In this document: piece after piece, positions 28,538 to 37,557 of the stretch | How the letters are laid out: every line of letters begins with the position of its first letter | Numbering within the stretch: the first letter of the stretch is position 1 | Assembly: GCF_000346485.2 (NCBI RefSeq) | Contig: NZ_KQ976354.1 | Coordinates: 1,300,789 to 1,364,788 of the forward strand | Direction: 5' to 3' | Length of the DNA stretch: 64,000 bases | DNA from: Scytonema hofmannii PCC 7110 | Lineage (GTDB): Bacteria; Cyanobacteriota; Cyanobacteriia; Cyanobacteriales; Nostocaceae | Notes under the pieces: model-generated | What the model saw: the letters and a program-made list of their open reading frames with translations, nothing else | What the model was told of the DNA's origin: nothing | Databases searched by the model: none | Position numbers and translations under genes: made by a program

Positions 28538-28660
28538 TTCGGGGAAGATGCTGAAAATATTGTTGTCGTCCTGTGTGGAGGTGACAAAAGCACCCAAGAT
28601 CGGGATATCGACGACGCAAAAGCCTACTGGAAGGAGTACCAGAGCCGTGAGAGAATTTAG
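28538..28660 (+). pseudogene. RelE/HigB-type toxin, 3' fragment
   Basis: In the frame offset from the antitoxin, codons 28538-28660 read FGEDAENIVVVLCGGDKSTQ then DRDIDDAKAYWKEYQSRERI and stop. This is the typical C-terminus of a RelE/ParE-superfamily addiction-module killer (GGDKSTQ...AKAYWKEYQ). A TGA lies directly before it and nothing upstream resembles the missing 60 N-terminal residues. Its end overlaps the antitoxin start by 14 bases, as in intact modules. Confidence 0.75.
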
Positions 28661-28970
28661 AACACTTGATGAATTTGAAGAAGAGTACTTCCGCAAGCAC
28701 CCGGAAGAACTTGACAATTATTTGACCGAGATTTTCCAGGAATACGCAAAAGACAACGATTCTGGTGCGTTGCTGGCATCCTTGCGCGTCGTTGCCCGTG
28801 TGCGGGGAATCAGCGATCTCGCTGATAAAACAGGCATGACGACAAGCTGGGGGTTGCATAAAGCCCTATCCATTAATGGCAATCCACGCCTTGATAGCAT
28901 CAATTCCATTATGAAAGACATGGGGTACTATCTCACGCCCCAAAGAATCATGCCCCCAACGACAGAGTGA
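28647..28970 (+). CDS. HigA-like antitoxin (helix-turn-helix, COG3636 type)
   Basis: 107 residues from a GTG at 28647. It begins REFRTLDEFEEEYFRKHPEE and ends with an XRE-like helix-turn-helix (GALLASLRVVARVRGISDLA, KALSINGNPRLDSINSIMKD), the standard plan of chromosomal antitoxins that follow a RelE-type killer gene. An open frame extends upstream to 28548, but that part overlaps the toxin fragment in another frame. The antitoxin looks intact while its toxin is truncated, a common state for decaying modules. It would bind DNA and may still autorepress. Confidence 0.8.
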   Translation: MREFRTLDEFEEEYFRKHPEELDNYLTEIFQEYAKDNDSGALLASLRVVARVRGISDLADKTGMTTSWGLHKALSINGNPRLDSINSIMKDMGYYLTPQRIMPPTTE

Positions 28971-29085
28971 TTACTAGACTTTGAAACCGTTTGCCTAGTA
29001 TAAGGCATTTGCTTTATGCTAACCTATGTACTTTTCAGTATAGATGTGCGATCGCTTAACACAGGATTAAAAGGCTTTTGTAACG

Positions 29086-29373
29086 CTAATGCTTTTTCGG
29101 GAGTACCAAAATCACCAACATCTTAGGTAGAATCAACTGGTCACCCTTAAAAAGCTGACGGACAATTTTCATAACTTCATCAGTAATTTGTTGGTTGAAT
29201 TTAAAAGTGTCTCCAAACTGATGATCGGGAGTTATAATTTGCACTTGGTGATTTGCAATCTGGTTGAACCATCGTAAAAATGTGAACTGATGCTGTTCAT
29301 CACCAATTGACATAAAAACCTTTAAGGAGTTTGTGTCAGCATTGGGTTGAATGTTTAAGACTTGAGTTTTCAT
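29086..29373 (-). CDS. hypothetical protein (95 aa)
   Basis: I do not recognise a family. The protein is soluble, with mixed alpha/beta character (VFMSIGDEQHQFTFLRWFNQ, QITDEVMKIVRQLFKGDQLI) and a hydrophobic C-terminus (LPKMLVILVLPKKH). The ATG is preceded by A-rich sequence without a clear ribosome binding site. It stands between two toxin-antitoxin loci and is transcribed against them. Confidence 0.5.
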   Translation of the reverse strand: MKTQVLNIQPNADTNSLKVFMSIGDEQHQFTFLRWFNQIANHQVQIITPDHQFGDTFKFNQQITDEVMKIVRQLFKGDQLILPKMLVILVLPKKH

Positions 29374-29484
29374 ACTTTTTTAAAGTATATGCCTTGAAGG
29401 TCTCTACATTTAATAAGTAAACTATACTTATATAATACTCATACAACTAAGCAACTTCTATGAATCAAGCTGGAGAAACCAAAA

Positions 29485-29688
29485 ATGAAACTAAAAGTTA
29501 TTATTCATGAAGCGGAAGAAGGCGGATATTGGGCTGAAGTTCCAGCTATTCCTGGTTGTGCAACTCAAGGAGACACATTTGAAGAATTGCTAGAAAATTT
29601 ATACGAAGCTATAGAAGGTTGTTTATCAGTTGATCTTGATGCAGTACAGATAACCGATAAATCGAAAGTGATGGAAATTGCCATATGA
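29485..29688 (+). CDS. hicB: HicB family antitoxin
   Basis: 67 residues with the HicB signature: a first strand [20 protein letters not shown] followed by [20 protein letters not shown] and AIEGCL. It is the short HicB type that neutralises the HicA mRNA interferase. The stop TGA overlaps the ATG of the following hicA (ATGA), the usual coupling. It is intact, whereas the partner is not. Confidence 0.88.
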   Translation: MKLKVIIHEAEEGGYWAEVPAIPGCATQGDTFEELLENLYEAIEGCLSVDLDAVQITDKSKVMEIAI

Positions 29689-29951
29689 ATTCAATGTCTG
29701 GCAAGGAGTTGGCAAAACTCTTAAAACGCAACAACGGTTGGATATTATTACGGGTTCAAGGCAGTCATTATGTATAGGGGAAGCTAGGTAATGCTTCTCG
29801 AATTTCTGTACCAATTCATGGTAATAAAGATTTAAAGGTAGGCTTACTTAGACATTTACTAAAAACTGCTGGTTTATTAGAAAATCTATCACAAGAAAAA
29901 TCTGCAGATGAAACACTTGATGAACAAATAGATCGTAAGGAGTCAGAGTAA
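29685..29951 (+). pseudogene. hicA: HicA toxin with premature TAG
   Basis: The frame reads SGKELAKLLKRNNGWILLRV, QGSHYV, then TAG at 29775-29777, then continues GKLGNASRISVPIHGNKDLK, VGLLRHLLKTAGLLEN to a TAA at 29949. Intact HicA proteins read Tyr, Met or similar at the stop position, between GSHH and the PGN/LGN turn. The catalytic His (QGSH) is before the stop, but the second half of the double-stranded-RNA-binding-like fold is cut off. A single nonsense change explains it. Confidence 0.85.
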
Positions 29952-29987
29952 TAATCTCCGGTTTATTAATTTCCCCCCTCCCCGTAT

Positions 29988-30120
29988 CTACAGTGTACAG
30001 ACAAGCAGTTTTTACCCCCCTTAATCCCCCCTTAGAAAGGGGGGAAACAGGAAATTTAGTTCCCTCCCCTTGACAAGGGGAGGGTTAGGGTGGGGTAATC
30101 GACTTGTGTGTACACTGTAG
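29988..30120. mobile_element. palindromic element with CTACAGTGTACA termini
   Basis: The left end CTACAGTGTACAGACAAG is the inverted match of the right end CTTGTGTGTACACTGTAG. The core has CCCCCCTTAATCCCCCCTTA and GGGGAGGGTTAGGGTGGGG stretches, a dispersed sequence type also seen in part at 17521-17610. It lies 30 bases from the metH stop codon, between convergent genes. Confidence 0.65.
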
Positions 30121-30151
30121 CTTCCCCATATGCGGAAAAGGGGAAAATTTA

Positions 30152-33100
30152 CTAAGCGCTAAAGTACTTAGCTACAGGGTGATAGGTAATAATCGCCGTT
30201 GTAGACTGTTCCGGATAAAGCTGTTCGCTTTCATCCATGTGTAGGTTAATGCGATCGCATCCCAACAACTCCAGTTGCTTGTACTGATCCTGAATATTCG
30301 GACAAGCCGGATACCCAAAACTATACCGCGAACCTTGGTAGCGTTGTGCCAAAATATCCCGAATGTTATCCGGTTCCTCAGCACCAAAACCCAACTCGCG
30401 ACGAATGCGAGCATGAGACCATTCAGCAAGCGCCTCCGCCACCTGCACGGCTAAACCGTGAAAATACAGATAATCCGTGTATTGATTATTTGCAAACAAC
30501 TTTTGAGCAAACTCAGTAGCAATATGCCCAACAGTCACCGCCTGCATTGGGAACACGTCCATGACTCCCAACTCCTTCGGTGCAAAGAAATCTGCAATAC
30601 ACAACCTCCTCGCAGACTTCTGCCTTGGAAACTCAAACTTAGCTACTGTCTTAGTGGGATGGGTATCTTGCCCGTCATTCGATTTATAATCTTGCCCGTC
30701 ATTTGGTTCATAAACATACAAAATATTCCCCTCAGACTGACAAGGAAAATACCCGTAAACCACCTGCGGATGCAATAAATTCTCCCGAACAACTCGCTGC
30801 TTCCACTCCTCCAAAATTGGATAAACCTTCCCATCCAAGAAAGCTTGGTACTCCTCCTTAGATTGTTCCTTCGGCTTGCGGAACTGCCATTGTCCAGCAA
30901 TCAAAGCTTGTAAATCCAAATGCCAGAACACTTCCTCCCAAGGAATATCCTCTAGTTGAAGAATCTTCGTTCCCCAGAAAGGCGGAGTCGGACGATTGAT
31001 ATCCACCGCCACAGCTTCAGAGCGTCTGGTATCAACTTCTTTTGGTTCGTGCCAGTTTTTTTCTTTAACTGCTTTCTCTCCTGAATGTTTGTGACCATTT
31101 CCTGACAATTCAGCAGCTTCAGCAAATTCACCCAAAAACCCTTGAATATCATCCCAATGCCCAACAGATTTTGCTGGCATTAATTTATCCATGAAATTCA
31201 AGTCAGAAAATGCGTCTTTGCCATAAACCACTCGACCTTTGTAAGTATTCTGGCAATCTTCATAGACAAACTTAGGAGTCAGCGCCGCACCGCCCAAAAT
31301 GACAGGGACGGTAATTCCTTTTTCATTGAAAATCTCCAAGTTTTCTTTCATAAACGCAGTGGACTTCACCAACAAACCACTCATAGCGATACAATCAGCT
31401 TTGTGCTTTTCGTATGCTTGAATGATGTTCTCCACCGGCTGCTTAATTCCTAGGTTAATCACCTTGTAACCGTTATTGGACAAGATGATATCCACCAAAT
31501 TTTTACCAATGTCGTGAACATCCCCCTTCACTGTCGCAATGATAAACGTACCCTTAGCATTATTACCAGATTCTGACTTTTCCATGAGAGGTTCAAGATA
31601 AGCCACTGCGGCTTTCATGGTTTCAGCAGACTGCAACACAAAGGGTAACTGCATTTGTCCGGAAGCAAACAATTCGCCTACCACTTTCATGCCATCTAGC
31701 AAGATGGTGTTGATAATATCCAAAGGAGGGTATTTTTCTAAAGCCTTTGTCAGGTTTTTCTCTAAACCAATACGTTCTCCATCAATAATATGGCGCTTGA
31801 GACGTTCTTCAACGGGTAAACTTTCATCAACACCTTTGTCGCGTTTTGTTGTTACCCCTGCAAAAAGCGTTGTGAGTTCCGCTAAGGGGTCATAAGTGCA
31901 AATATCTCCCTCAAAAGAACGCTCATCATAAATCAACTTGTGGCAAATTTCTTGATGGCGTTCCTCAATTTTTGCCAATGGTAAAATTTTACTAGCACTG
32001 ACGATCGCAGCATCCATTCCAGCTGCCATCGCCTCGTGTAGAAACATTGAGTTCAACACAATTCGCGCTGCTGGATTCAAACCAAAGGAGATGTTGGAAA
32101 CACCCAAAATCACATGACTTCCGGGCAATTCTTGACGGATGCGGCGAATGGCTTCGATAGTTGCCTTGCCGTTTTCACGGTCTTCTTCGATACCAGTAGA
32201 AATCGGGAGAGCAAGAGTATCAAAAAAGATTTCATGTGCTCCGATCCCATATTCTACAGCTTGACGGTAGGCACGTTGGGCGATCGCAAACTTTCTATCA
32301 GATGTTCGCGCCATTCCCTCCTCGTCAATTGTACCAATAATCACACCTGCACCGTATTTCTTCGCCAGTTCCAACACCTTCAGAAAACGGGATTCTCCAT
32401 CTTCATAGTTAGTAGAGTTCAACAGGCATTTACCACCTGCCACTTTTAGCCCTGCTTCCATCTTTTCCCATTCAGTGGAGTCAAGCATCAATGGCAGTGT
32501 TACATTATTAACCAATCGTGACACCAACTCGTGCATATCACGCACGCCATCGCGTCCCACGTAATCAACGTTGACATCAAGAATGTGTGCGCCTTCTTTG
32601 ACTTGCGCCTTAGCCATTGAAACCAACCCGTCCCAATCTTCCGCATTCAGTAATTCGCGACACTTTTTGGAACCACTGGCGTTGAGTCGCTCGCCAACAA
32701 TCAAGAAGGAATTATCTTGAGTGTAGTTTTGAGTGCTGTAAATTGACGCTGCTGCTGGTTCTAACTCAGGATGTCTGACCTTTGGCTTTAAGTCTTTGGC
32801 AATTTCTGCTAATTGTTGAATGTGTTCCGGACGTGTCCCACAGCAACCCCCTATCACTTGGACACCCAAATCTTCAACAAAATTCATCAATGCCATGCGT
32901 AATTCTACAGGTGTTAGACGGTAGTGTGCTTGACCGCCGACGTTCTCTGGCAAACCCGCATTCGGAATACAGGAAACAATAAACGGTGAATGCTCGGAAA
33001 GGTACTTGATATGTGGTTTCATCAAGTCTGGACCTGTTGCACAGTTCAGACCGAGAATGTCAATTGGGTAGGGTTCTAAAATTGTCAGTACGGCGTTGAT

Positions 33101-33724
33101 TTCCGTCCCTACCAGCATGGTACCCATCGATTCCATTGTTACGGATACCATCAATGGACGGCGATCGCCTTTCTTAGCAAAGACTTCTTCAATACCATTC
33201 AGCGCCGCTTTAATTTGCAGTACGTCTTGGCAAGTCTCAACAATAAACAGATCCACCCCACCATCAAACAGCCCTTCCGCTTGTTCGGCAAAAGTAGCTT
33301 TCATCGTGTCAAAATCGATATGCCCCAAAGTTGGCAGTTTGGTGGTTGGTCCGATGGAGCCTGCGACAAAGCGGGGTTTTTCAGGGGTAGAAAATTCTGC
33401 CGCCACACTCTTTGCCAGTTCCGCAGCTGCTTTGCTCAGTTCATACGCCTTGTCTGCCAAGTCGTATTCTGCCAAAACAATAGAAGTACCGCCAAAGGTA
33501 TCCGTCTCAATCACATCCGCACCAGCTGCAAGAAAGTCGCGGTGAACTTTTGCTACTGCTTCTGGTTTTGTGAAAACGAGGTACTCGTTACAACCTTCAT
33601 ATTCAACACCACCGAAGTCCTCTGCAGTGAGGTTTTGGGTTTGCAAGTTAGTTCCCATTGCACCGTCAAAGACGATAACTGGGCGATTGGGGCTATGCAA
33701 ACGTTCCAAGAAGGGATAAGTCAT
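30152..33724 (-). CDS. metH: methionine synthase, cobalamin-dependent
   Basis: 1190 residues from the ATG at 33724 (an earlier GTG/ATG at 33751 is in frame but less likely). Domains in order: homocysteine-binding barrel ([13 protein letters not shown]; Zn-site Cys in LNCATG and [10 protein letters not shown]), pterin-binding barrel ([17 protein letters not shown]), cobalamin cap and B12 domain with the [13 protein letters not shown] motif (His ligand, about residue 735), and C-terminal SAM-activation domain ([20 protein letters not shown]). It methylates homocysteine from methyl-tetrahydrofolate. Length and motifs are complete. No cobalamin riboswitch was seen in the 90 bases between it and the insertion element upstream. 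Confidence 0.97.
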   Translation of the reverse strand: MTYPFLERLHSPNRPVIVFDGAMGTNLQTQNLTAEDFGGVEYEGCNEYLVFTKPEAVAKVHRDFLAAGADVIETDTFGGTSIVLAEYDLADKAYELSKAAAELAKSVAAEFSTPEKPRFVAGSIGPTTKLPTLGHIDFDTMKATFAEQAEGLFDGGVDLFIVETCQDVLQIKAALNGIEEVFAKKGDRRPLMVSVTMESMGTMLVGTEINAVLTILEPYPIDILGLNCATGPDLMKPHIKYLSEHSPFIVSCIPNAGLPENVGGQAHYRLTPVELRMALMNFVEDLGVQVIGGCCGTRPEHIQQLAEIAKDLKPKVRHPELEPAAASIYSTQNYTQDNSFLIVGERLNASGSKKCRELLNAEDWDGLVSMAKAQVKEGAHILDVNVDYVGRDGVRDMHELVSRLVNNVTLPLMLDSTEWEKMEAGLKVAGGKCLLNSTNYEDGESRFLKVLELAKKYGAGVIIGTIDEEGMARTSDRKFAIAQRAYRQAVEYGIGAHEIFFDTLALPISTGIEEDRENGKATIEAIRRIRQELPGSHVILGVSNISFGLNPAARIVLNSMFLHEAMAAGMDAAIVSASKILPLAKIEERHQEICHKLIYDERSFEGDICTYDPLAELTTLFAGVTTKRDKGVDESLPVEERLKRHIIDGERIGLEKNLTKALEKYPPLDIINTILLDGMKVVGELFASGQMQLPFVLQSAETMKAAVAYLEPLMEKSESGNNAKGTFIIATVKGDVHDIGKNLVDIILSNNGYKVINLGIKQPVENIIQAYEKHKADCIAMSGLLVKSTAFMKENLEIFNEKGITVPVILGGAALTPKFVYEDCQNTYKGRVVYGKDAFSDLNFMDKLMPAKSVGHWDDIQGFLGEFAEAAELSGNGHKHSGEKAVKEKNWHEPKEVDTRRSEAVAVDINRPTPPFWGTKILQLEDIPWEEVFWHLDLQALIAGQWQFRKPKEQSKEEYQAFLDGKVYPILEEWKQRVVRENLLHPQVVYGYFPCQSEGNILYVYEPNDGQDYKSNDGQDTHPTKTVAKFEFPRQKSARRLCIADFFAPKELGVMDVFPMQAVTVGHIATEFAQKLFANNQYTDYLYFHGLAVQVAEALAEWSHARIRRELGFGAEEPDNIRDILAQRYQGSRYSFGYPACPNIQDQYKQLELLGCDRINLHMDESEQLYPEQSTTAIITYHPVAKYFSA

Positions 33725-33842
33725 ATTTTTTCCGAGAAATTTAGAAGTCAAAACAATGTTTGACTTAAATCTATCAAAAATAATATGGAAGGGTAAGAAT
33801 CCCCGTGATTTATCCGGGGGATGAAACCCGACTCATAGGGCT

Positions 33843-34025
33843 TTAGCCCGATGTTTCTCTTGCCCACTGTTCAATTAATTCGCTAACACTAACACCCATT
33901 ACTTCAGCTTTTGTTTTTAATATTTGCCAAGCTGTAGGGGTTAACAAAACGGTACGCTTTGTTTTGATTTCATCATGTAAATATGGGATATTTTTTTGAC
34001 CTTTTTGACCTTTTCTTGTTGACAT
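33843..34025 (-). CDS. ribbon-helix-helix-like protein divergent from tnpB
   Basis: 60 residues: a basic N-terminus (STRKGQKGQKNIPYLHDEIK), then TKRTVLLTPTAWQILKTKAE (strand plus helix A) and MGVSVSELIEQWARETSG (helix B), the plan of an Arc/CopG-type DNA-binding dimer. Its start is 50 bases from that of tnpB, so the two share a divergent promoter region inside the element. It may autoregulate the element; this is inference. Confidence 0.65.
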   Translation of the reverse strand: MSTRKGQKGQKNIPYLHDEIKTKRTVLLTPTAWQILKTKAEVMGVSVSELIEQWARETSG

Positions 34026-34074
34026 ATTTAGCTATGCGGTGTAAGCTAAATTCAGCCTAGCAAAACAACAGGAG

Positions 34075-35472
34075 GTGAGTCAACTGTACCGAACAATCCC
34101 AATTAGGGTAAAGTTTACAGACATTGAACAAGCGTTTTGGGTAAACCAGTGCCAGCACGCCAACAGCTTGATTAACTGTGCGATTTACCACATTCGTCAA
34201 AGTCATTATGTAAGGTTAGAAGAATCTGGGAACGCCTTCACAACTTACTGGCGTGGCGATGAATTGCGCCACGGCTGGAAAACCTACAGGTGTAATACGA
34301 CTTATCCAGAACTAGATAAAATTCTTAAAGACAATCCACATTACAAAGCTCTGGCAGCACAGTCGGCACAGCAAACACTAAAGTCTGTAGGAGAGTCAAT
34401 TACTAGTTACAACGGACTTGTTAAAGCGTATTACAACGGCGAGGTTGATAAGCCATCTTTACCCAAGTATCGCAAAAAAGGAGGCTTAGCAGCAGTTACG
34501 TTTCCACGTCAAGCACTCAATTACAGAAATGGTAGTTTTTATCCATCAATCAGTAAAGAAACTAAACCACATTTATTAACTGAAATCAAATTACAACTAC
34601 CAGATTTCATTGATTTGGACTGGGTAAAAGAAGTTACGGTGCGCCCTTACTACGGAGAGTTATGGATTGATTGGGTTATTGACGATGGGAAACAACTAGT
34701 TGAAATTAATCCCAATCTTGATTACACCCAAGCATGGTCGTTTGACCACGGTGGAACGAATTGGCTAACGGGTGTTTCTACCCTTGGTAGAAGTCTAATT
34801 ATTGATGGTCGCAAGCTGAAATCAATGAATCAAGGCTACTGTCGTCTAGTCGCCAAATACAAACAGGGTAAGTTTGATTTTTATTGGGACTCCAATCTTG
34901 ACAGAGTGCAGCGCAAACGTAATAACCAGATGCGTGATGCCATCAACAAAGCAGCAAGATTCATTGTGAATCGCTGTCTGAATGACCGTGTTGGCAACCT
35001 TGTTATTGGTTGGAATCAAGGACAGAAAAATGGTTCCGACATGGGTAAACGTGGGAACCAGAACTTTGTGGCAATTCCCACCGGACGATTGATTGAACGA
35101 CTCAAACAGCTTTGCCCAGAGTACGGGATTGTATTTACTGTTACGGAAGAGGCGTACACTTCCCGCGCATCGTTTTTGGATGGCGATTTATTACCGAAAT
35201 TTGGTGAAAAACCCGAAGGATATAAAACGTCTGGAACTCGCGTTACACGAGGAACTTACAAGACCAAAAACGGGATACTCGTCAACGCGGATTGCAATGG
35301 AGCTTGCAACATCCTTGCTAAAGTAGCCAGACAGCTAGGCGTTAGCCTAGCCAAGCTGGGTAGAGGGTCTTTGACAGCCCCACATCGGTATGATTTATTC
35401 TGCAATCTCAAGAAAACATTTCGCAATTCGTTGCGTAGTGTGTCTTTAGACCACGGAGCAAGATCCATGTAG
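34075..35472 (+). CDS. tnpB: RNA-guided endonuclease TnpB-like protein (variant without zinc finger)
   Basis: 465 residues. N-terminal helical/OB-type part (TIPIRVKFTDIEQAFWVNQC), then a RuvC-like nuclease: first Asp in WSFDHGGTNWLTGVS, a middle block VIGWNQGQKNGSDMGKRGNQ, then VTEEAYTSRASFLDGDLL, and last Asp in LVNADCNGACNILAKVA. The CxxC zinc-finger pairs seen in many TnpB proteins are absent, and no Glu is seen at the usual middle RuvC site; the acidic pair before AYTSR may take its place, as described for rearranged TnpB lineages. The GTG start abuts AGGAGG too closely for normal initiation, so translation may start a few codons later at CTG. Confidence 0.85.
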   Translation: MSQLYRTIPIRVKFTDIEQAFWVNQCQHANSLINCAIYHIRQSHYVRLEESGNAFTTYWRGDELRHGWKTYRCNTTYPELDKILKDNPHYKALAAQSAQQTLKSVGESITSYNGLVKAYYNGEVDKPSLPKYRKKGGLAAVTFPRQALNYRNGSFYPSISKETKPHLLTEIKLQLPDFIDLDWVKEVTVRPYYGELWIDWVIDDGKQLVEINPNLDYTQAWSFDHGGTNWLTGVSTLGRSLIIDGRKLKSMNQGYCRLVAKYKQGKFDFYWDSNLDRVQRKRNNQMRDAINKAARFIVNRCLNDRVGNLVIGWNQGQKNGSDMGKRGNQNFVAIPTGRLIERLKQLCPEYGIVFTVTEEAYTSRASFLDGDLLPKFGEKPEGYKTSGTRVTRGTYKTKNGILVNADCNGACNILAKVARQLGVSLAKLGRGSLTAPHRYDLFCNLKKTFRNSLRSVSLDHGARSM

Positions 35473-35503
35473 AATCCCCCGTGTTTCAACCGGGGGAGAT
35501 GTC

Positions 35504-36140
35504 AATATTTTCTATTTTCCTAAATTTTAGGATTTCGGAAATGCGGTCTAAAAAGTTTTCAGTATAATAACAATATTCATTAATTCACTTTCGAGTTCAG
35601 CATAGAAAAGACTCTTCGTCCGCCACATTAATTTGGATGAGTAAGTTTGCTCAGATCCCCGACTTCTCAAATTAAGTTGAGTATCTTGTAGCCCTTCACT
35701 GCTGTATTGGAAAAAATTTACAAATATTTAAAAATCTATACAATACAAAATTTTATCTGAGAAAGATACAAGTAAAATAATAATGAGGCATTGGCGACAT
35801 TGCGCCAGCCATGCTGCATTAGTTAATCGGTGCTTTCTGCTGAAGGAGTTGAGTTCTGAAAATTTCAGAGTTTTGCAGAAGCTGGATTTCAAGGATAAAG
35901 CTTTGTTGTTTAAAAATACAGAATTCTGATTTCTTCGTTCGTTTTAGGTCAGATTGAAGGGTGCATAAATTGTGTAGGTAATACCTACTACTATATATAG
36001 CAATCCTATTTGATTTTTGAACTACACGTAGGTACTTAAAGTTTTTCATAAATCATTTAGGATTCCTATAGTATGCGATCGCTTGTAAAAGAATCACAGA
36101 GTTTCCAGTAACACTTAATTTTTAAGGAGAAAAACGTAAT
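35504..36140. other. intergenic region with MITE-like element
   Basis: 637 bases without a believable gene. A 76-codon minus-strand frame at 35819-36049 overlaps the MITE-like element at 35996-36072 and has no ribosome binding site. The segment just past the insertion sequence (35504-35530) is where a TnpB guide would be copied from. Confidence 0.55.
35996..36072. mobile_element. MITE-like element (TATAGCA...), short copy
   Basis: TATAGCAATCCTATTTGATT at the left is mirrored by AATCATTTAGGATTCCTATA at the right. It is a shorter relative of 26519-26646, lacking that copy's inner palindrome. TA dinucleotides at both ends suggest TA target duplication. Confidence 0.65.
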
Positions 36141-36446
36141 ATGTCGAATACTATCAATAATTCTCGTGACTTGCTGCCTTCTAATATAGAAGAGATTAGG
36201 TTAGGTGACACGGAAAAAAAATTACAACATAGTCCTTTTTTAATAGCATGGTCAAAAATAAATGCTTTTTTTAAAAGAGAGCGAGTGGAGAGTGAAGTAG
36301 AATCACAACAAGAGTCTCAAGCCACAATCGACTATGCAGATTCTACCAAAGAACAATATTCTTACACTCGGTTCACAGATCGAGTTGACCCGTCTGTTTA
36401 CTATACAATTTTCTTTTCTCAAAAACGCTTGGACAGTGACCAGTAA
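36141..36446 (+). CDS. hypothetical protein (101 aa)
   Basis: The ATG has a good ribosome binding site (AAGGAG, nine bases upstream). The protein is hydrophilic with a short helical segment (HSPFLIAWSKINAFFKRERV) and an aromatic C-terminal part (VDPSVYYTIFFSQKR). I do not recognise a family. The last residues (LDSDQ) and the stop codon are encoded by a GTGACCA repeat, so the original C-terminus may have been longer or different. Confidence 0.55.
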   Translation: MSNTINNSRDLLPSNIEEIRLGDTEKKLQHSPFLIAWSKINAFFKRERVESEVESQQESQATIDYADSTKEQYSYTRFTDRVDPSVYYTIFFSQKRLDSDQ

Positions 36447-36480
36447 CCAGTAACCAGTGACCAGTGACCAGTGACCAGTT
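36434..36480. repeat. GTGACCA / GTAACCA heptad repeat
   Basis: Six or so tandem heptads overlapping the last codons and the stop of the preceding gene, as also seen at 4503 and 44608. 36481-36699 is otherwise empty apart from a palindromic GGAGGCGGAGCC-type segment (about 36578-36622). Confidence 0.85.
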
Positions 36481-36699
36481 AATTCCTATACTTAAAAGTA
36501 GGGAATTTGAATAATGAATCAATTTATTTGGTCAATAAATAATGATGCAAGTATCGTATACGTAGACCCCTCACCTCCTTCCCTGGCTCCGCCTGGGAAT
36601 GGCTGACTTGGGAGGCGGAGCCTTTCATATTCAGGTTAAATGATATGAATCTGAAATTTTTCAACCATATTTTAAGAAATTCCTCTAAGGTGAGACACA

Positions 36700-37152
36700 C
36701 TATATATCTGTAATTGCGTCCACAACCACTTTTGCAGATGTCATTAAATAGTGTGTAAAAGCAGCATATCCATTCGGACAGCGAGTTTTGATAATAGCTA
36801 AATCAATCTCAGAAGCTAAGTTCCATCTAATTTGAAGCGGACGTTGATTGCTACTTTTTTCAGAGAGATAAGTTGATTCTGCGACCGCTGTCTCTAAACA
36901 ATCTTTTGTATCGTCTAAACTTTCTAAATTTTCAAGTTGTTCAAGCTCTACACCTAAAATCTTTGAAACAGTTTGAGTGTCAGCTAGCAACCACGTCTCG
37001 AAATTTATAATCGCTAAACCTCCTGCACTGCGATCGCTAATTGGTTGCTCGTTGACATCTAAGTGATTTTCAGGAATTTTATTCAAAGCACGCTCTAAAC
37101 GGCTCTGTCTTTCAGACAGATTGTTATCCGCATCAGCCACAATGACAATCAT
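36700..37152 (-). pseudogene. DUF4276-like (TOPRIM-type) protein, N-terminally truncated
   Basis: 150 residues. The part ADADNNLSERQSRLERALNK, SDRSAGGLAIINFETWLLAD and SEIDLAIIKTRCPNGYAAFT resembles proteins of the DUF4276 group, predicted TOPRIM-like nucleases partnered with AAA ATPases. The usual N-terminal strand with the EGxTE-type acidic motif is missing; the frame starts abruptly at MIVIVADAD. It overlaps the ATPase fragment upstream by four bases. Family assignment is by eye and moderate. Confidence 0.5.
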
Positions 37153-37337
37153 ATTTTTAATAATTCCACCATTTTATGTAGCAACCAAGGATGAACTCCA
37201 TTCTCAATTTCTTCAAAACAAATGATACTTGGAGTATTTTCTTGATATAACGCAGTTAAAAAAGCTAGAATTCTAAGTGTTCCATCTGATATATCAAAAG
37301 TAGGAATATGATGTTCTGAGGGTTGAGAAGTAAGCAC
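37149..37337 (-). pseudogene. AAA ATPase fragment (Walker B region)
   Basis: 62 codons matching only the central-to-late part of RecF/AAA_21-like ATPases: FDISDGTLRILAFLTALYQE, then SIICFEEIENGVHPWLLHKM, i.e. the signature motif and Walker B. The Walker A-containing N-terminal 250 or so residues and the C-terminal H-loop are gone. Its last codons run straight into the start of the TOPRIM-like fragment, as expected for an internal deletion joining the two genes. Confidence 0.7.
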
Positions 37338-37557
37338 GCTTAAATATTTTATCTTTTTTTGGCAACTTGTAGAAAGGTATCTTGTTATTTTAAATTTTTA
37401 TACTTACTTAAGTATACCAAACATATAAATAAGGTGATTAGAAACCGACCTCTAGTCCTCAGTTCTTTGTTCCTGTTCAATTAGCAACTTATAAAATCTT
37501 TGTCATAATTTAATTTTCTTGTAAAATAAGTTAACATCGGATATTACTTCGCCGATA

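Larger units (their letters stand above)
33797..35503. mobile_element. TnpB-only insertion sequence (IS200/IS605 superfamily)
   Basis: Both ends carry a similar hairpin: left ATCCCCGTGATTTATCCGGG at 33799 onward, right ATCCCCCGTGTTTCAACCGG at 35474 onward. Between them lie tnpB (+) and a divergent ribbon-helix-helix gene (-). No TnpA (Y1 HUH transposase) is present, so movement would depend on a copy elsewhere. Subterminal hairpins without terminal inverted repeats fit IS200/IS605-type elements. The right hairpin is where the scaffold of a TnpB guide RNA would end. Confidence 0.7.

Noticed and set aside
29775-29777. TAG in hicA as a recoded amino acid
   Set aside because: There is no sign of pyrrolysine machinery or a stem-loop, and the neighbouring toxin is also broken; a nonsense mutation is simpler.
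33725-33842. Cobalamin riboswitch upstream of metH
   Set aside because: Only about 70 bases separate metH from the insertion-sequence end and no B12-box-like sequence was seen.
35819-36049. 76-codon minus-strand frame
   Set aside because: It overlaps the MITE-like element at 35996 and has no start signal or recognisable motif.
37149-37152. Four-base overlap taken as a sign of a working ATPase/TOPRIM operon
   Set aside because: Both proteins lack essential parts exactly at the overlap, so a deletion junction is more likely.
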